From NCBI RefSeq assembly GCF_901905185.1, contig NZ_CABFMQ020000120.1, forward strand, positions 124,001 to 188,000: DNA of 64,000 bases, given 5' to 3'. The DNA is from Methylocella tundrae (GTDB lineage Bacteria > Pseudomonadota > Alphaproteobacteria > Rhizobiales > Beijerinckiaceae). Every line of letters begins with the position of its first letter. Within the stretch, counting starts at the first letter, position 1. This document shows, one piece after another, positions 34,634 through 43,517 of the stretch. The translations under genes and the position numbers were made by a program. The notes beneath the pieces are model-generated. The model ran no database searches. It saw only the letters and a program-made list of their open reading frames with translations, and was not told the origin of the DNA.

Positions 34634-35722
34634 TTGGTAAGCAAGCCCGATACGAGCAAGCCGCTGCACACGGTGCGGCTGCAGCCGACCGGCACTGAAT
34701 TCGGGGTATACGAAGGCGAGACCGTCTTGAACGCTGGTTTCCGGCAAGGCGTAGCGCTGATCCATGGTTGCAAAGAAGGTCAGTGCTCAGCATGCAAGGC
34801 CGTGTTGCTGGATGGCGACGCCGAAATGCTGAAATACTCAACATTCGCGCTGCCCGAATCAGAACGCGACTCCAATCACGTTCTACTGTGCCGCACAATT
34901 CCCTTCAGCGACCTCGAAATCGAACTTCTTATGTTCGATGAGGAACTTCTGTCGCACTCGGTGGCCGTCAGCGAGTTCAGCGGCAAGGTGGAGACTGTTG
35001 AAGCGCTGACGCAGGATATCCGTCGACTTGTTCTTTCCCTCGACAGGCCGATGACTTTCTTCGCCGGCCAATATGCAGACATTACCCTGCCCGATGGCTC
35101 AACGACGCGGTCGTATTCGATGGGCAATCCGCCGAGCGACCCATCCCGGCTTGAATTCATCATCAAAAAATATTCGGGCGGTCGTTTTTCGTCACGTCTT
35201 GACGGCGATCTGGCCAAAGGCGCCAAAGTCGCCGTCAGCGGCCCTTACGGCACATGCTTCCGCCGCGAGCACCGCGATGATGCGCCCCTGGTTCTGATCG
35301 GCGGCGGATCCGGGCTCGCCCCGCTTCTGGCAATCCTCGAAGACCAAATAGCGGAGGCGCCGCAACGGCGGATCCGGCTCTACTATGGCGCACGCACGCA
35401 GGCGGACCTGTTTTGGCTCGACCGCTTTCAATCGCTCGAAACTGAACTGCCCGATTTCCGTTTCATCCCGGCTCTGTCCGCCGCGGCGGATGACAAGCAA
35501 TGGGAGGGCGAGCGAGGCTTCATCCACGAAGTGGTGCAGCGTGGGCTCAGGGCCGAATCGATTGGGGACGGCGCGGACGCCTACGCCTGCGGGCCGCCTC
35601 CATTGATCGACGCAGTGCTTCCAGTTCTACAAATGGCGGGGGTCGAACCGGAACGCATTTATTTCGACAAATTTACCCCTGCAACCAACAACGAAAAAGT
35701 TGAGGAGGAAACAGCGCTATGA
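34634..35722 (+). CDS. prmB: Propane monooxygenase reductase
   Basis: A 362-residue flavo-iron-sulfur reductase. The N-terminal plant-type [2Fe-2S] domain binds through Cys46, Cys51, Cys54 and Cys86 (CKEGQCSAC...LLC). The FAD domain has RSYSMGNPP, and the NAD domain has VLIGGGSGLAPLLAILED and YACGPPPLIDAV. It carries electrons from NADH to the PrmA di-iron site. The start is TTG at 34634, decided by AAGGAGG five bases upstream. Its stop overlaps the prmC start (ATGA). Homologues are MmoC and MimB. Confidence 0.93.
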   Translation: MVSKPDTSKPLHTVRLQPTGTEFGVYEGETVLNAGFRQGVALIHGCKEGQCSACKAVLLDGDAEMLKYSTFALPESERDSNHVLLCRTIPFSDLEIELLMFDEELLSHSVAVSEFSGKVETVEALTQDIRRLVLSLDRPMTFFAGQYADITLPDGSTTRSYSMGNPPSDPSRLEFIIKKYSGGRFSSRLDGDLAKGAKVAVSGPYGTCFRREHRDDAPLVLIGGGSGLAPLLAILEDQIAEAPQRRIRLYYGARTQADLFWLDRFQSLETELPDFRFIPALSAAADDKQWEGERGFIHEVVQRGLRAESIGDGADAYACGPPPLIDAVLPVLQMAGVEPERIYFDKFTPATNNEKVEEETAL

Positions 35723-36792
35723 ACATTAAAGTCGATGTCGAAGAGTCCATTTCTGGCGCCGCGGGTGCGAAAACCTTTCCCGGATCGGACAGCCGCCATT
35801 ACAACTACTTTCAGCCGAAGGGCCGTAAAGCGACGCATTACGAGGACGTCACAGTCGACGTCCAGCCCGATCCGGAGCGCTACCTCGCCCAGAACTGGAT
35901 CATCGCCTTCGCCAACGGCGATCCGACCTACAGCAAGGATTGGACGAAAGTCAAAAGTTCGGACTGGCATGTGTTCCGCGCGCCCGATCAGGAGTGGGAG
36001 CGCACCCATTATCAGCGCCAGTCGACCATCATCGGCATGGTGCTCAACGTTGTTCAGAACGGCAGGCGCTCAGGCGCGCCGCAACGCTTCGACAAGCAAT
36101 GGGTCAAAATTCTGCAAGATCATCTCGGCGCCTATAAGCACCTCGAATACGGTCTTGGCGTTTCGCTGATGCACGCCCAGCGTTTGGGCTACACGCAGAT
36201 GGTCAATAATGCGCTGCTGACGAACTGTTCATACAAGATCCGCTTCGCTCAGGACATCACCCTTTATCTCGGCGATCTCAACCTTGACCTGCCCGACCTC
36301 GATCTTGCCGCCGGCAAAAAGCATTGGCTCGAAGACGAGCTCTGGCAAGAGACCCGCGCCACCATTGAAGGGGTGATGGGAACGAACGATTATATTGAGC
36401 AATATTTTGCCACCAATGTCTGCGTCGAGCCGCTCCTTGGCGAACTCTTCCGCAGCGGGTTCATCATGCAGGTCGCAGCCGCCCAAAACGATTTCATGAC
36501 GCCCTCGGTGATTTCGTCTGGCGAGGCCGACTATGAGCGCAACCTCGCCAACACGGTCGAACTGCTGACGATGTTGGCCTCCGACGTGAAATATGGGGCC
36601 GAAAACCGCAAGCTTTTCGAGAAATGGCTTCACCAGCATGGCGGACAGGCGCTCGCCGCGGCGCGGCAGTTGCAGCCGATCTGGTCGCTGCCCGTCAACA
36701 AGCGGGCGCGGTTCGATGATGTTTTAGAAGCGCAGCTTGCGCGGATAGATTCCATCACAAACGCCATTGGCGTCGAAAAACTCCCACGGTGA
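35719..36792 (+). CDS. prmC: Propane monooxygenase hydroxylase beta subunit
   Basis: A 357-residue small hydroxylase subunit of the soluble di-iron monooxygenases. Family features include SRHYNYFQPKGRKATHYEDVTVDVQPDPERYLAQNWIIAFANG near the N-terminus and the helical core EYGLGVSLMHAQRLGYTQMVNNALL. It lacks the Glu/His iron ligands, as expected for a structural partner. It assembles with PrmA as an (alpha-beta)2 hydroxylase. It overlaps prmB by four bases, with GAGGAGG inside the prmB end about 11 bp upstream. Confidence 0.92.
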   Translation: MNIKVDVEESISGAAGAKTFPGSDSRHYNYFQPKGRKATHYEDVTVDVQPDPERYLAQNWIIAFANGDPTYSKDWTKVKSSDWHVFRAPDQEWERTHYQRQSTIIGMVLNVVQNGRRSGAPQRFDKQWVKILQDHLGAYKHLEYGLGVSLMHAQRLGYTQMVNNALLTNCSYKIRFAQDITLYLGDLNLDLPDLDLAAGKKHWLEDELWQETRATIEGVMGTNDYIEQYFATNVCVEPLLGELFRSGFIMQVAAAQNDFMTPSVISSGEADYERNLANTVELLTMLASDVKYGAENRKLFEKWLHQHGGQALAAARQLQPIWSLPVNKRARFDDVLEAQLARIDSITNAIGVEKLPR

Positions 36793-36868
36793 GTTTTCTT
36801 GAATTGACAACGGCGCGGCGCGCAGCCGCGCCAACATGCCTGTTTACGCGAATTGAAGGAACCCCACC

Positions 36869-37225
36869 GTGAGCACAGATCACACCGCAAATATATTCAA
36901 GCCAATGGATCAGATCACATTCGATGAGACGATCTCGCATCAATGCGGCGTCACCATGAACGACAGTGTCGAAGCCCGGGCCATCGCCGAGGTGATGGAG
37001 GCAAAGCCAGGCATCAAAGTCACCTATATGCCGGCGATGATCCGCATTGACGGGGAAGGCAAAATCACTTTCGACATGAAGGAGCTCACCGAGGCCCTGG
37101 GTCGCGAGATGACCCCCCACCTTTTCGAAATCTCGACTTCAACCCACTATGGCCGCATGGTTATGATTGATGATGACACCGTCGTGCTTTTCGGCAACAT
37201 GGACGATGCCATGGCGTATGAATAA
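36869..37225 (+). CDS. prmD: Propane monooxygenase coupling (effector) protein
   Basis: A 118-residue protein of the MmoB/DmpM family, cofactor-free. The core SHQCGVTMNDSVEARAIAEVMEAKPGIKVTYMPAMIRIDGEGKITFDMKELTEALG is typical. It binds the hydroxylase and gates substrate and oxygen access at the di-iron centre. The start codon is GTG at 36869, with GAAGGA about 8 bp upstream. It closes the structural prmABCD set; a hairpin follows before prmG. Confidence 0.92.
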   Translation: MSTDHTANIFKPMDQITFDETISHQCGVTMNDSVEARAIAEVMEAKPGIKVTYMPAMIRIDGEGKITFDMKELTEALGREMTPHLFEISTSTHYGRMVMIDDDTVVLFGNMDDAMAYE

Positions 37226-37255
37226 GCGCGGCGCCGGCTAAAGACTGGACAAGGG

Positions 37256-37283
37256 CAACGGTCGCTTCCGGCGGCCGTTGTTT
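37256..37283 (+). terminator. Hairpin between prmD and prmG, possible partial terminator
   Basis: CAACGGTCGC and GCGGCCGTTG form a 10-bp stem (one G-T pair) with a five-base loop, then TTT. The short T-tract suggests partial termination or processing rather than a full stop. It could lower prmG relative to prmABCD. Confidence 0.5.
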
Positions 37284-37400
37284 GCGTCTCACAAACTTGG
37301 CCGCCAACCCGTAACGCGACGCCGGCGGTTCCTCCGGCGTGGAAAGCAACAAGCAAGAAGATCGAAACGATCTCAGTTGAAATGGTTTTGGGAGGATATA

Positions 37401-39044
37401 ATGGCAAAGCTGATGTTGCACGGATCGGAAGCGCGCGCGGCGCTGGCGCGAGGGGTCGAGAAGCTTGCGACCGCGGTCGGCGGAACTCTCGGGCCGCGCG
37501 GCCTGAACGCCATCATTGCGCGACCGCAGGGCACGCCCATCGTCTCGCGCGACGGCGTCAGCATTGCGGAGGAAATCGAGCTCGAATGCCGCTTCGAAAA
37601 TCTTGGCGCGCAGATCGTCCGGGAAGTCTCCAAGCAGACCGCTGACGTAGCTGGCGACGGGACGACCACGGCGACCGTGCTGGCAAACGCTCTTATTCAG
37701 CAGGGCGTCGCGATTCTGTCTCAAGGCGGCGCCGCCGCGGCGGATCTTATCGAGGGATTGGACGACGCCGAGGAGGCAATGGTCGAGGCGCTCGCAACAC
37801 GCGCGCGGCCTCTCGCCGGACCGCACCAGCTGCGGTCCGTCGCGACAATTGCAGGGACCGATAAAGCGCTCGGCGATATCGTGGCCAAGGCGCTGGAAGC
37901 GGTCGGGCCGGACGGCATTATCACGCTCGATCAAGGCTCCGCGGTCGAGGATGTGATCGAAGTCATCGAAGGATTTTCATTCGATCGCGGCTATGTCTCG
38001 CATCACATGATTACTGACGTTCCGACGATGCGGGCGGTGCTTGACGACGCCTATATTCTCTTGACCGATCAGAAGATTCTTCGGTTTGAGCAGATCCAGC
38101 ATCTCGTCGAAGCGATCGAGGCGAAGGACGCGAGCCTGCTCATTATCGCCGAAGAGGTCGATCCAAAGGCCCTTATCGGCCTGCTGGCCAGCCGCTCCAA
38201 AGGGCGCGGGCGCTTCGTCGTCGTCAACCCGCCGGACTTTGGTCATTGGCGCAGGCAGATGATGGAGGATATCGGCGTCCTGACCGGAGGCGAAGTCATC
38301 TTCGGCGATCTCGGCTATGCTCTGGAGCGTACGAGCCTCGAAAATCTGGGCCGCGCCGAATGCGTTGTCGTGTCGCAATTCGAGACAATGATTTTGCGAG
38401 GACGCGGCTCGCCCGAAGCGGTCGAGGCCCGGCGCGCGCAGATCCGTCAGCAGATCGACCTGGCGCCGCAAAACATCGAACGCGACAAGCTCGATGAACG
38501 CATGTCCAAAATGACCTCCGGAACCGTGCGGATCCTCGCCGGGGGCGTGACGCCAGCGGAGCGCCGGCGACGTCTGCAGCTTCTCGACGACGCTTTGTGC
38601 TCAGGGCGGGCGGCGCTCCTCGATGGAGTGGTCGCAGGAGGCGGAACGACGCTGCTCGAACTGGCCGCCACGATAAGGCCAAAAGGCAATGGCGCGGCCA
38701 ATGAAGGCGCCGCCATAGGCGTCGCTCTTTTCCGTTCCGCGATGCAGCGGCCCCTCGCTCAAATCGCCGAAAACGCGGGACGCGATCCCGAGGCCACCAT
38801 TGCCGCGGTGGCGAAGGCCCCCGCCGGCGTCGGTTTCGACGCCAGGACCGGGCAATTGGCCGACATGTTCGAAGCTGGCGTCATCGATCCGGTCCGCGTG
38901 ACAATCGCCTCCGTCCGTAACGCGGTGTCCTCCGCCAAACTCATTTTGGGCACCAATACGCTGATCGTTGATCGCGGCGACTACGTCGATCCGACCGCCG
39001 GTCCAGCGCGCGGCGGTGGTGGAGAGCTGCTCGGCCGCGCCTGA
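37401..39044 (+). CDS. prmG: GroEL-like chaperonin dedicated to the monooxygenase
   Basis: A 547-residue Hsp60 homologue. The ATG at 37401 follows GGGAGGATATA; a longer upstream frame is not supported. Conserved ATPase parts are TLGPRG, SRDGVS (Asp51), AGDGTTTATVLA (Asp86) and LLDDALCSGRAALLDGVVAGGG. The C-terminus is GPARGGGGELLGRA and lacks the Gly-Gly-Met repeats of housekeeping GroEL. No groES accompanies it. In mycobacterial mimABCD systems a similar GroEL-like protein is needed to fold the alpha subunit, so the same role for PrmA is inferred. Confidence 0.88.
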   Translation: MAKLMLHGSEARAALARGVEKLATAVGGTLGPRGLNAIIARPQGTPIVSRDGVSIAEEIELECRFENLGAQIVREVSKQTADVAGDGTTTATVLANALIQQGVAILSQGGAAAADLIEGLDDAEEAMVEALATRARPLAGPHQLRSVATIAGTDKALGDIVAKALEAVGPDGIITLDQGSAVEDVIEVIEGFSFDRGYVSHHMITDVPTMRAVLDDAYILLTDQKILRFEQIQHLVEAIEAKDASLLIIAEEVDPKALIGLLASRSKGRGRFVVVNPPDFGHWRRQMMEDIGVLTGGEVIFGDLGYALERTSLENLGRAECVVVSQFETMILRGRGSPEAVEARRAQIRQQIDLAPQNIERDKLDERMSKMTSGTVRILAGGVTPAERRRRLQLLDDALCSGRAALLDGVVAGGGTTLLELAATIRPKGNGAANEGAAIGVALFRSAMQRPLAQIAENAGRDPEATIAAVAKAPAGVGFDARTGQLADMFEAGVIDPVRVTIASVRNAVSSAKLILGTNTLIVDRGDYVDPTAGPARGGGGELLGRA

Positions 39045-39065
39045 GAATTGAACGCCGCGAAAGGG

Positions 39066-39087
39066 AGCGCTTCCGGTTTGAAGCGCT
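39066..39087 (+). terminator. Hairpin downstream of prmG
   Basis: AGCGCTTC and GAAGCGCT form a perfect 8-bp stem with a six-base loop, about 20 bp after the prmG stop. A T-rich stretch (TTC, then TTTTTT further on) follows. It is a reasonable but not clean intrinsic terminator, which would make prmR separately transcribed. Confidence 0.45.
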
Positions 39088-39284
39088 TTCTTCGGCTCGC
39101 TTTTTTGGCAGCCCTGCAATGTCGAGCTTAAGCGTGTGAATAGCGAGCTGGTGGTTTGAATTAGCGATTGTCTCGAAAGAGGGGAAGGAATAAGTTGCTC
39201 TTTTAACGCTCTCCGCAGAGAGAGCGAACGGCAATAAATTGCCTGATAAGGGATGGGAATTGGCTCCGGGGGACATTCGAGGCG

Positions 39285-41366
39285 ATGCATCTCGACCAGT
39301 TGAATGAATGGGCGGGGACGCCCGAGCAATCGACGGGCTTTGGTCCCGGCGAAGAACGCACCATCATGAAAGCCTGGGAAGATTATCTGGCTGGCACATC
39401 GCGTCAGCTCAAGGTGCGTAACGTCGTGGCGCAATCCTGGGAGCGATGCGCCGCGATAGGCATCGATCACAAGCTTCCCGGCTCCAAGACAATTATCGAG
39501 CAACGCGAGTTCGAGCAGAGACTGCAGCGCAATCGTCTGCTCCTACAGGCCGCAGCAAAAGTGTTGTCGGAAGCGCAACAACTGCTGATCGGCAGCGGAT
39601 CCATGCTGCTTCTCACCGATGTTGACGGAGTCGTGCTCGACGCGGTCGGCGATCCCGGCACGCTGGAGGCCGGCCAGGACATCAACCTCGTCGTCGGAGC
39701 GGATTGGAGCGAGGCCAACGCGGGAACAAATGGAATCGGCACGACGCTGGCGTCGCGCGCTCCGGTTTTGATTCACGGGCCGGAGCACTTCTGCGCCTTG
39801 ACGAAAAATTGGACCTGCGTCGGCGCGCCAGTCCGCAACCCGCTTGATGGGGTCCTGCTCGGCCTCGTCGATATGTCCGGCGCGAAGAGCACCTTCCAGC
39901 AGCATAACCTTGCGTTCGCGGTCATGGTGGCGCGCGGAATTGAAGCCGCGCTGTCGCTGCAACTCGAGGTTGAGCGCAGAATGCTGTTGGAATACAGCTC
40001 CGGGATCGGCAGGGGGTGGTCAGACGGCGTTATTGTCGTCGACCGCGGCGGTCAGGTCGTGCTGGCTAACGAACATGCGCCTCGGCTGATGGCGATGCGG
40101 GCCAAGGCGCGCGAGTTTGCGGATGGATCTTTCCATTCGGATCAACCGCTTCTAACGCTGAACAAGGACGGTAGAAGCTTCGATCTCGCCGCCGCCGCGC
40201 GCTATGGCATCAATCCCGGCAATCTTCTGCCGGTCCATCACGATGGCGCCTTGATCGGCGCGGTCGTCATCGCCGCCGCTGCGCAGCGGCCGCCGGCTCC
40301 CGCGGTCATACGCTCCAAAGCCTTTGAGCCAATCGTCACCAATTGCGCCATTATGCTGGACGCCATTCACCGCGCAAGCCGCCTCGCCATCTATCAGGCC
40401 CCGGTTCTCATCGAAGGCGAAACAGGCGTTGGCAAAGAGCTGTTCGCGCGGGCAATCCATGACGCAAGCCCCTGCGCCGATGGACCGTTCATCCCATTCA
40501 ACTGCGGCGCCATTTCACGCGATCTGATCGCAACAGAACTTTTCGGCTATGTGAAGGGCGCGTTCACAGGCGCTGCCTCGAATGGCAACATCGGCCGCTT
40601 CGAGCGGGCCAATAATGGCACGCTCTGCCTCGATGAGATCGGCGAACTGCCGCTGGATCTCCAGCCGTTTCTCCTGCGCGTTCTGGAGGAAGGCGCGGTT
40701 TGCAGAGTGGGCGACGCGACGCCCCGCCCGATCAAGGTCCGGCTCATCGCGATGACCAATCGCGACCTTCGCGAAGAAGTCGAAAAAGGGCGATTCCGTC
40801 GCGATCTTTTGTATCGACTCAACGTTTCGACGCTCAAGGTTCCTCCTTTGCGCAAACGCGATGGCGACGCGGTCTTGCTGGCGCAACATTTCCTCAACCA
40901 TCTTTCAAAGAAGCATGATCTCGGCCTGCGCTGTTTCGCCCCGGACGTGCTCCGTCTATTCAAGACCTATCCGTGGCCCGGCAATATTCGCGAACTTCGC
41001 AATGTGGTGGAGAGCGCGCTCCTGCTGTGCGACACGCCAGTTATCGGCCGCGGGTGGCTCCCTGAGGAGATTGTGGACTACCGTCTGCCGGAAGAACGTT
41101 CGGATCTGTCCGCTTCTTGTAGACTGCCTCGCGTCCGCGCTGACTCATGTTCACTGGACGAAGAATTGCCGCGAGCAAGTGATCTGCGTAGCCTCGGCAA
41201 GCAGCACATAGAGAACGTGTTGCATCGCTTTCAGGGAAACATCAGCCTGACCGCAGCGGCCCTTGGAATAGCGCGCACGACGCTCTACCGCCGCCTGAAA
41301 GCCTATGGGCTCGATATGCCGCGCGATAGCAATTCAGCGCCGGACGCCGATCGCGTTGCGGAGTAA
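39285..41366 (+). CDS. prmR: AcoR-type sigma-54 activator of the propane operon
   Basis: A 693-residue enhancer-binding protein. Residues ~80-225 form a GAF-like sensor typical of AcoR/MimR. The AAA+ domain has Walker A GETGVGKE (378-385), the sigma-54 contact motif GAFTGA (425-430) and Walker B LCLDEI (447-452). The C-terminal Fis-type HTH is GNISLTAAALGIARTTLYRRLKAYGL. It should bind upstream repeats and activate -24/-12 promoters when it senses propane or a product. The perfect sigma-54 element before prmA and the one before the porin are its likely targets. The signal molecule is unknown. Confidence 0.92.
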   Translation: MHLDQLNEWAGTPEQSTGFGPGEERTIMKAWEDYLAGTSRQLKVRNVVAQSWERCAAIGIDHKLPGSKTIIEQREFEQRLQRNRLLLQAAAKVLSEAQQLLIGSGSMLLLTDVDGVVLDAVGDPGTLEAGQDINLVVGADWSEANAGTNGIGTTLASRAPVLIHGPEHFCALTKNWTCVGAPVRNPLDGVLLGLVDMSGAKSTFQQHNLAFAVMVARGIEAALSLQLEVERRMLLEYSSGIGRGWSDGVIVVDRGGQVVLANEHAPRLMAMRAKAREFADGSFHSDQPLLTLNKDGRSFDLAAAARYGINPGNLLPVHHDGALIGAVVIAAAAQRPPAPAVIRSKAFEPIVTNCAIMLDAIHRASRLAIYQAPVLIEGETGVGKELFARAIHDASPCADGPFIPFNCGAISRDLIATELFGYVKGAFTGAASNGNIGRFERANNGTLCLDEIGELPLDLQPFLLRVLEEGAVCRVGDATPRPIKVRLIAMTNRDLREEVEKGRFRRDLLYRLNVSTLKVPPLRKRDGDAVLLAQHFLNHLSKKHDLGLRCFAPDVLRLFKTYPWPGNIRELRNVVESALLLCDTPVIGRGWLPEEIVDYRLPEERSDLSASCRLPRVRADSCSLDEELPRASDLRSLGKQHIENVLHRFQGNISLTAAALGIARTTLYRRLKAYGLDMPRDSNSAPDADRVAE

Positions 41367-41485
41367 TTCGACGGCCGCGTGGACCGGGCCAGCGTCGCAA
41401 GCTTGTTGCCCCCACCGTCTTGCGACGTTTGCCTTGCCGTCGCACGCGCACTCGACCAAGACGGTAGGCTGATAAGGAGGATTGA

Positions 41486-41839
41486 ATGTGCAAGATCTTC
41501 TGCGAATTGGACGCAACATCTTATCAGTGTCAGACCCGCTCGATCCGGCTCGGCGGTCATGTGACGTCGATCCGGCTCGAAGCGCTGTTTTGGCAGATCC
41601 TGGAGACGATCGCGGCATCGGAAGGCATGACGCTCGGTCGTTTTCTGACCAGGCTGCATGATGAGATTCTGGAATTTCATGGCGAAATCGGAAATTTTAC
41701 AGCCTTGTTGCGCTGCGCCTGCATTCGTTATGCGGTCGAGATCGGCAGTCACGCAAGTCTGCCGGCTCTGATCAATGCGGCGCCAGGTAGTTTCGCCAAT
41801 CTTCGCCTCGACCTGAGCAAAGCCGCCTTTCTCGACTGA
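41486..41839 (+). CDS. Small ribbon-helix-helix domain protein, cysteine-rich N-terminus
   Basis: A 117-residue protein with AAGGAGG before the ATG. The segment TRSIRLGGHVTSIRLEALFWQILETIAASEGMTLGRFLTRLHDEI fits the RHH_4-type ribbon-helix-helix family, suggesting DNA binding or a homologous fold. It is unusual in having Cys2, Cys6 and Cys15 at the N-terminus and a CAC pair in LLRCACIRYA, which could bind metal or sense redox. It lies between prmR and the acetol-oxidation genes. Its function is unknown; controlling the palindrome 130 bp downstream is speculation. Confidence 0.65.
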   Translation: MCKIFCELDATSYQCQTRSIRLGGHVTSIRLEALFWQILETIAASEGMTLGRFLTRLHDEILEFHGEIGNFTALLRCACIRYAVEIGSHASLPALINAAPGSFANLRLDLSKAAFLD

Positions 41840-41970
41840 TAGCCGCCTCGCGCCAATCTGATGGCCGAGCCGGGTGGCCGATCGCCTCGACCAACAGGCG
41901 CCGATCTCCCAATCATGCGTTGGCCGCCACCTACATGGCGCTTTTTCACAATCGGGCGAAATTCGCAAAG

Positions 41971-41988
41971 GTAGTAATCAATTACTAC
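41971..41988. promoter_or_regulatory. Palindromic operator-like site upstream of the cytochrome c gene
   Basis: GTAGTAATCAATTACTAC consists of perfect 8-bp arms (GTAGTAAT/ATTACTAC) around CA. It lies 80 bp before the cytochrome start in an otherwise featureless 230-bp gap and is A/T-rich against a GC-rich background. It probably binds a dimeric regulator of the downstream operon. Confidence 0.55.
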
Positions 41989-42067
41989 CCTATCCCTGCT
42001 TGCAAAATATAGCTTCAACACGCCAGTCGAAAAGGTGGCGGCGGGCCGCGCATGGAAGGCAGCATTG

Positions 42068-42475
42068 ATGAGAGATTTGTCGAAGGTCTTCGGACACCGC
42101 CGCTGCGCTGTTGCTGTGTGCGCCAGTCTGTTGACTCTCTATGCCGTTTCCGCCCGCGCCGAGGACGCCGCCGCGGGCAAACAACAATTCCTGACGAGTT
42201 GCGGGGTCTGTCATTCGAGCGATCCCGCCGCCGGCGCGCGCCAGGGACCCAATCTCTTCGGCGTCTACGGACGCAAGGTTGGCAGCATTGCGGGTTTCAA
42301 ATATTCGAATGCGCTGCAATCCGGCGATTGGGTCTGGAGCGAGGCGACGCTCGATCCCTGGATAACGAACTCTCAGGAAGCCCATCCAGGCACGTTCATG
42401 AATTACCGGCAGACAAATCCGGAGAAACGGAAGCTCGTCATCGAATATCTGAAATCTCTATCAGCTCCAAAATGA
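42068..42475 (+). CDS. Exported class I cytochrome c of the propane/acetol locus
   Basis: A 135-residue protein from the ATG at 42068 (GGAAGG upstream). The signal peptide ends near SARA-EDAAAGK. The single haem motif is CGVCH, followed by GPNLFGVYGRKVGSIAGFKYSNAL as in mitochondrial-type cytochrome c, with Met supplied in GTFMNY. It is likely the periplasmic electron acceptor for the GMC/Tat-subunit enzyme encoded 0.9-1.5 kb downstream, passing electrons to an oxidase. It is the first gene after the palindromic operator. Confidence 0.88.
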   Translation: MRDLSKVFGHRRCAVAVCASLLTLYAVSARAEDAAAGKQQFLTSCGVCHSSDPAAGARQGPNLFGVYGRKVGSIAGFKYSNALQSGDWVWSEATLDPWITNSQEAHPGTFMNYRQTNPEKRKLVIEYLKSLSAPK

Positions 42476-42484
42476 GAACGTCGC

Positions 42485-42880
42485 ATGACCAAAGCCATTC
42501 ATATGATGATTCGGGTATTGGAGGAAAAGCGGTCGGTCGACTTCTACAGCGCGGCATTCGGCCTTGAAGTCGCCGATCGCTTTCCGTTCGACGATTTCAC
42601 CCTGGTCTATTTGCGGAGCCCCGACGCCGACTTCGAGATCGAGCTCACGATCAATCATGACCGAAAGCAGCCCTACGCGCTCGGCGACGCCTATGGGCAT
42701 GTCGCCTTTGTCGTCAATGATCTCGACAAGGAGCATGCCCGGTTCGAGGCGAAGGGACTGAAGCCTAATCCGGTCAAAGAGTTTTTTCGTGGCGGCAGTC
42801 TGATGGCGCGCTTCTTCTTCGTTCAGGATCCCGATGGCTACAAGATCGAGGTTCTTCAAAAGCATGGCCGCTATCGTTAG
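42485..42880 (+). CDS. VOC-family glyoxalase I-like enzyme
   Basis: A 131-residue protein with two beta-alpha-beta-beta-beta modules. Metal ligand candidates are His6 (KAIHMMIRV), a Glu in DFEIELT, a His in YGHVAFVV and a Glu in YKIEVLQ, the glyoxalase I pattern. The expected reaction is isomerising the methylglyoxal-glutathione adduct to S-lactoylglutathione. The position next to a putative acetol (hydroxyacetone) dehydrogenase, which would produce methylglyoxal, gives it a clear place in the pathway. It starts 9 bp after the cytochrome gene. Confidence 0.85.
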   Translation: MTKAIHMMIRVLEEKRSVDFYSAAFGLEVADRFPFDDFTLVYLRSPDADFEIELTINHDRKQPYALGDAYGHVAFVVNDLDKEHARFEAKGLKPNPVKEFFRGGSLMARFFFVQDPDGYKIEVLQKHGRYR

Positions 42881-42938
42881 AAGGCGCCTCTGCATACCAA
42901 ACAATAAAAGCAAATTGATACAAAATTGGAGGAACGCC

Positions 42939-43490
42939 ATGAAGGCGGGCGAGACAAACAGTTCTATGCCAGAGACAATCGACCGGCGGCGATTTCTTGC
43001 GGGGTCGGCGACGATTTCCGCGGCGATCGTCGTTTCGGGCTCCGCGCTCATTCACGCCGGCGAGGCCTGGGGACTCGAAGTCAACAGCCTGAAGCCGGGA
43101 ACCATGCTGACTCTTGTCAAGATCGCTCGCGATATCTACCCGCATGACCGGCTGACCGACAAATATTACGCCATCGCGGTCAAAGGCTATGACAAAAAGT
43201 CAGCGGATAATCCCGCCGTCAAGGCCATGATCGAAGATAGCGTAATGCTTATCGACGGCATCGCCAAGGCGCGGCACGGCGTCCCCTATGCTGAGATCGG
43301 TTGGGAGGAGCCGCGCGTTGCGATCCTCAAGGAAATCGAAGCAGGTCCGTTCTTTCTCATGATTCGCTCCGGCCTCGTCGTCGGACTTTATAACCAGAAA
43401 GAGATCTGGCCGCTGTTTGGATATGAGGGAGAAAGCGCGTCGGAAGGCGGCTATCTCCACCGCGGTTTCAACGATCTGACCTGGCTCTGA
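42939..43490 (+). CDS. Gluconate 2-dehydrogenase subunit 3-like, Tat-exported
   Basis: A 183-residue protein from the ATG at 42939 (TTGGAGGAACGCC upstream). It has a twin-arginine signal DRRRFLAGSATISAA, then a soluble domain of the gluconate 2-dehydrogenase subunit 3 family (MLTLVKIARDIYPHDRLTDKYYAIAV). In that family the small subunit carries the folded GMC flavoprotein through the Tat pathway. It precedes the GMC gene by 27 bp, so the two proteins should form a periplasmic complex with the cytochrome encoded upstream. Confidence 0.88.
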   Translation: MKAGETNSSMPETIDRRRFLAGSATISAAIVVSGSALIHAGEAWGLEVNSLKPGTMLTLVKIARDIYPHDRLTDKYYAIAVKGYDKKSADNPAVKAMIEDSVMLIDGIAKARHGVPYAEIGWEEPRVAILKEIEAGPFFLMIRSGLVVGLYNQKEIWPLFGYEGESASEGGYLHRGFNDLTWL

Positions 43491-43517
43491 CTAGCCATAA
43501 GAATATGAGGACGCATC

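Noticed and set aside
32845..36792. The di-iron enzyme as a soluble methane monooxygenase (mmoXYBZDC)
   Set aside because: The gene order is alpha, reductase, beta, coupling protein, with no gamma subunit and no mmoD. That fits the propane/MimA group instead.
39045..39284. A sigma-54 promoter in front of prmR
   Set aside because: GG and GC pairs are present, but none has the required N10 spacing.
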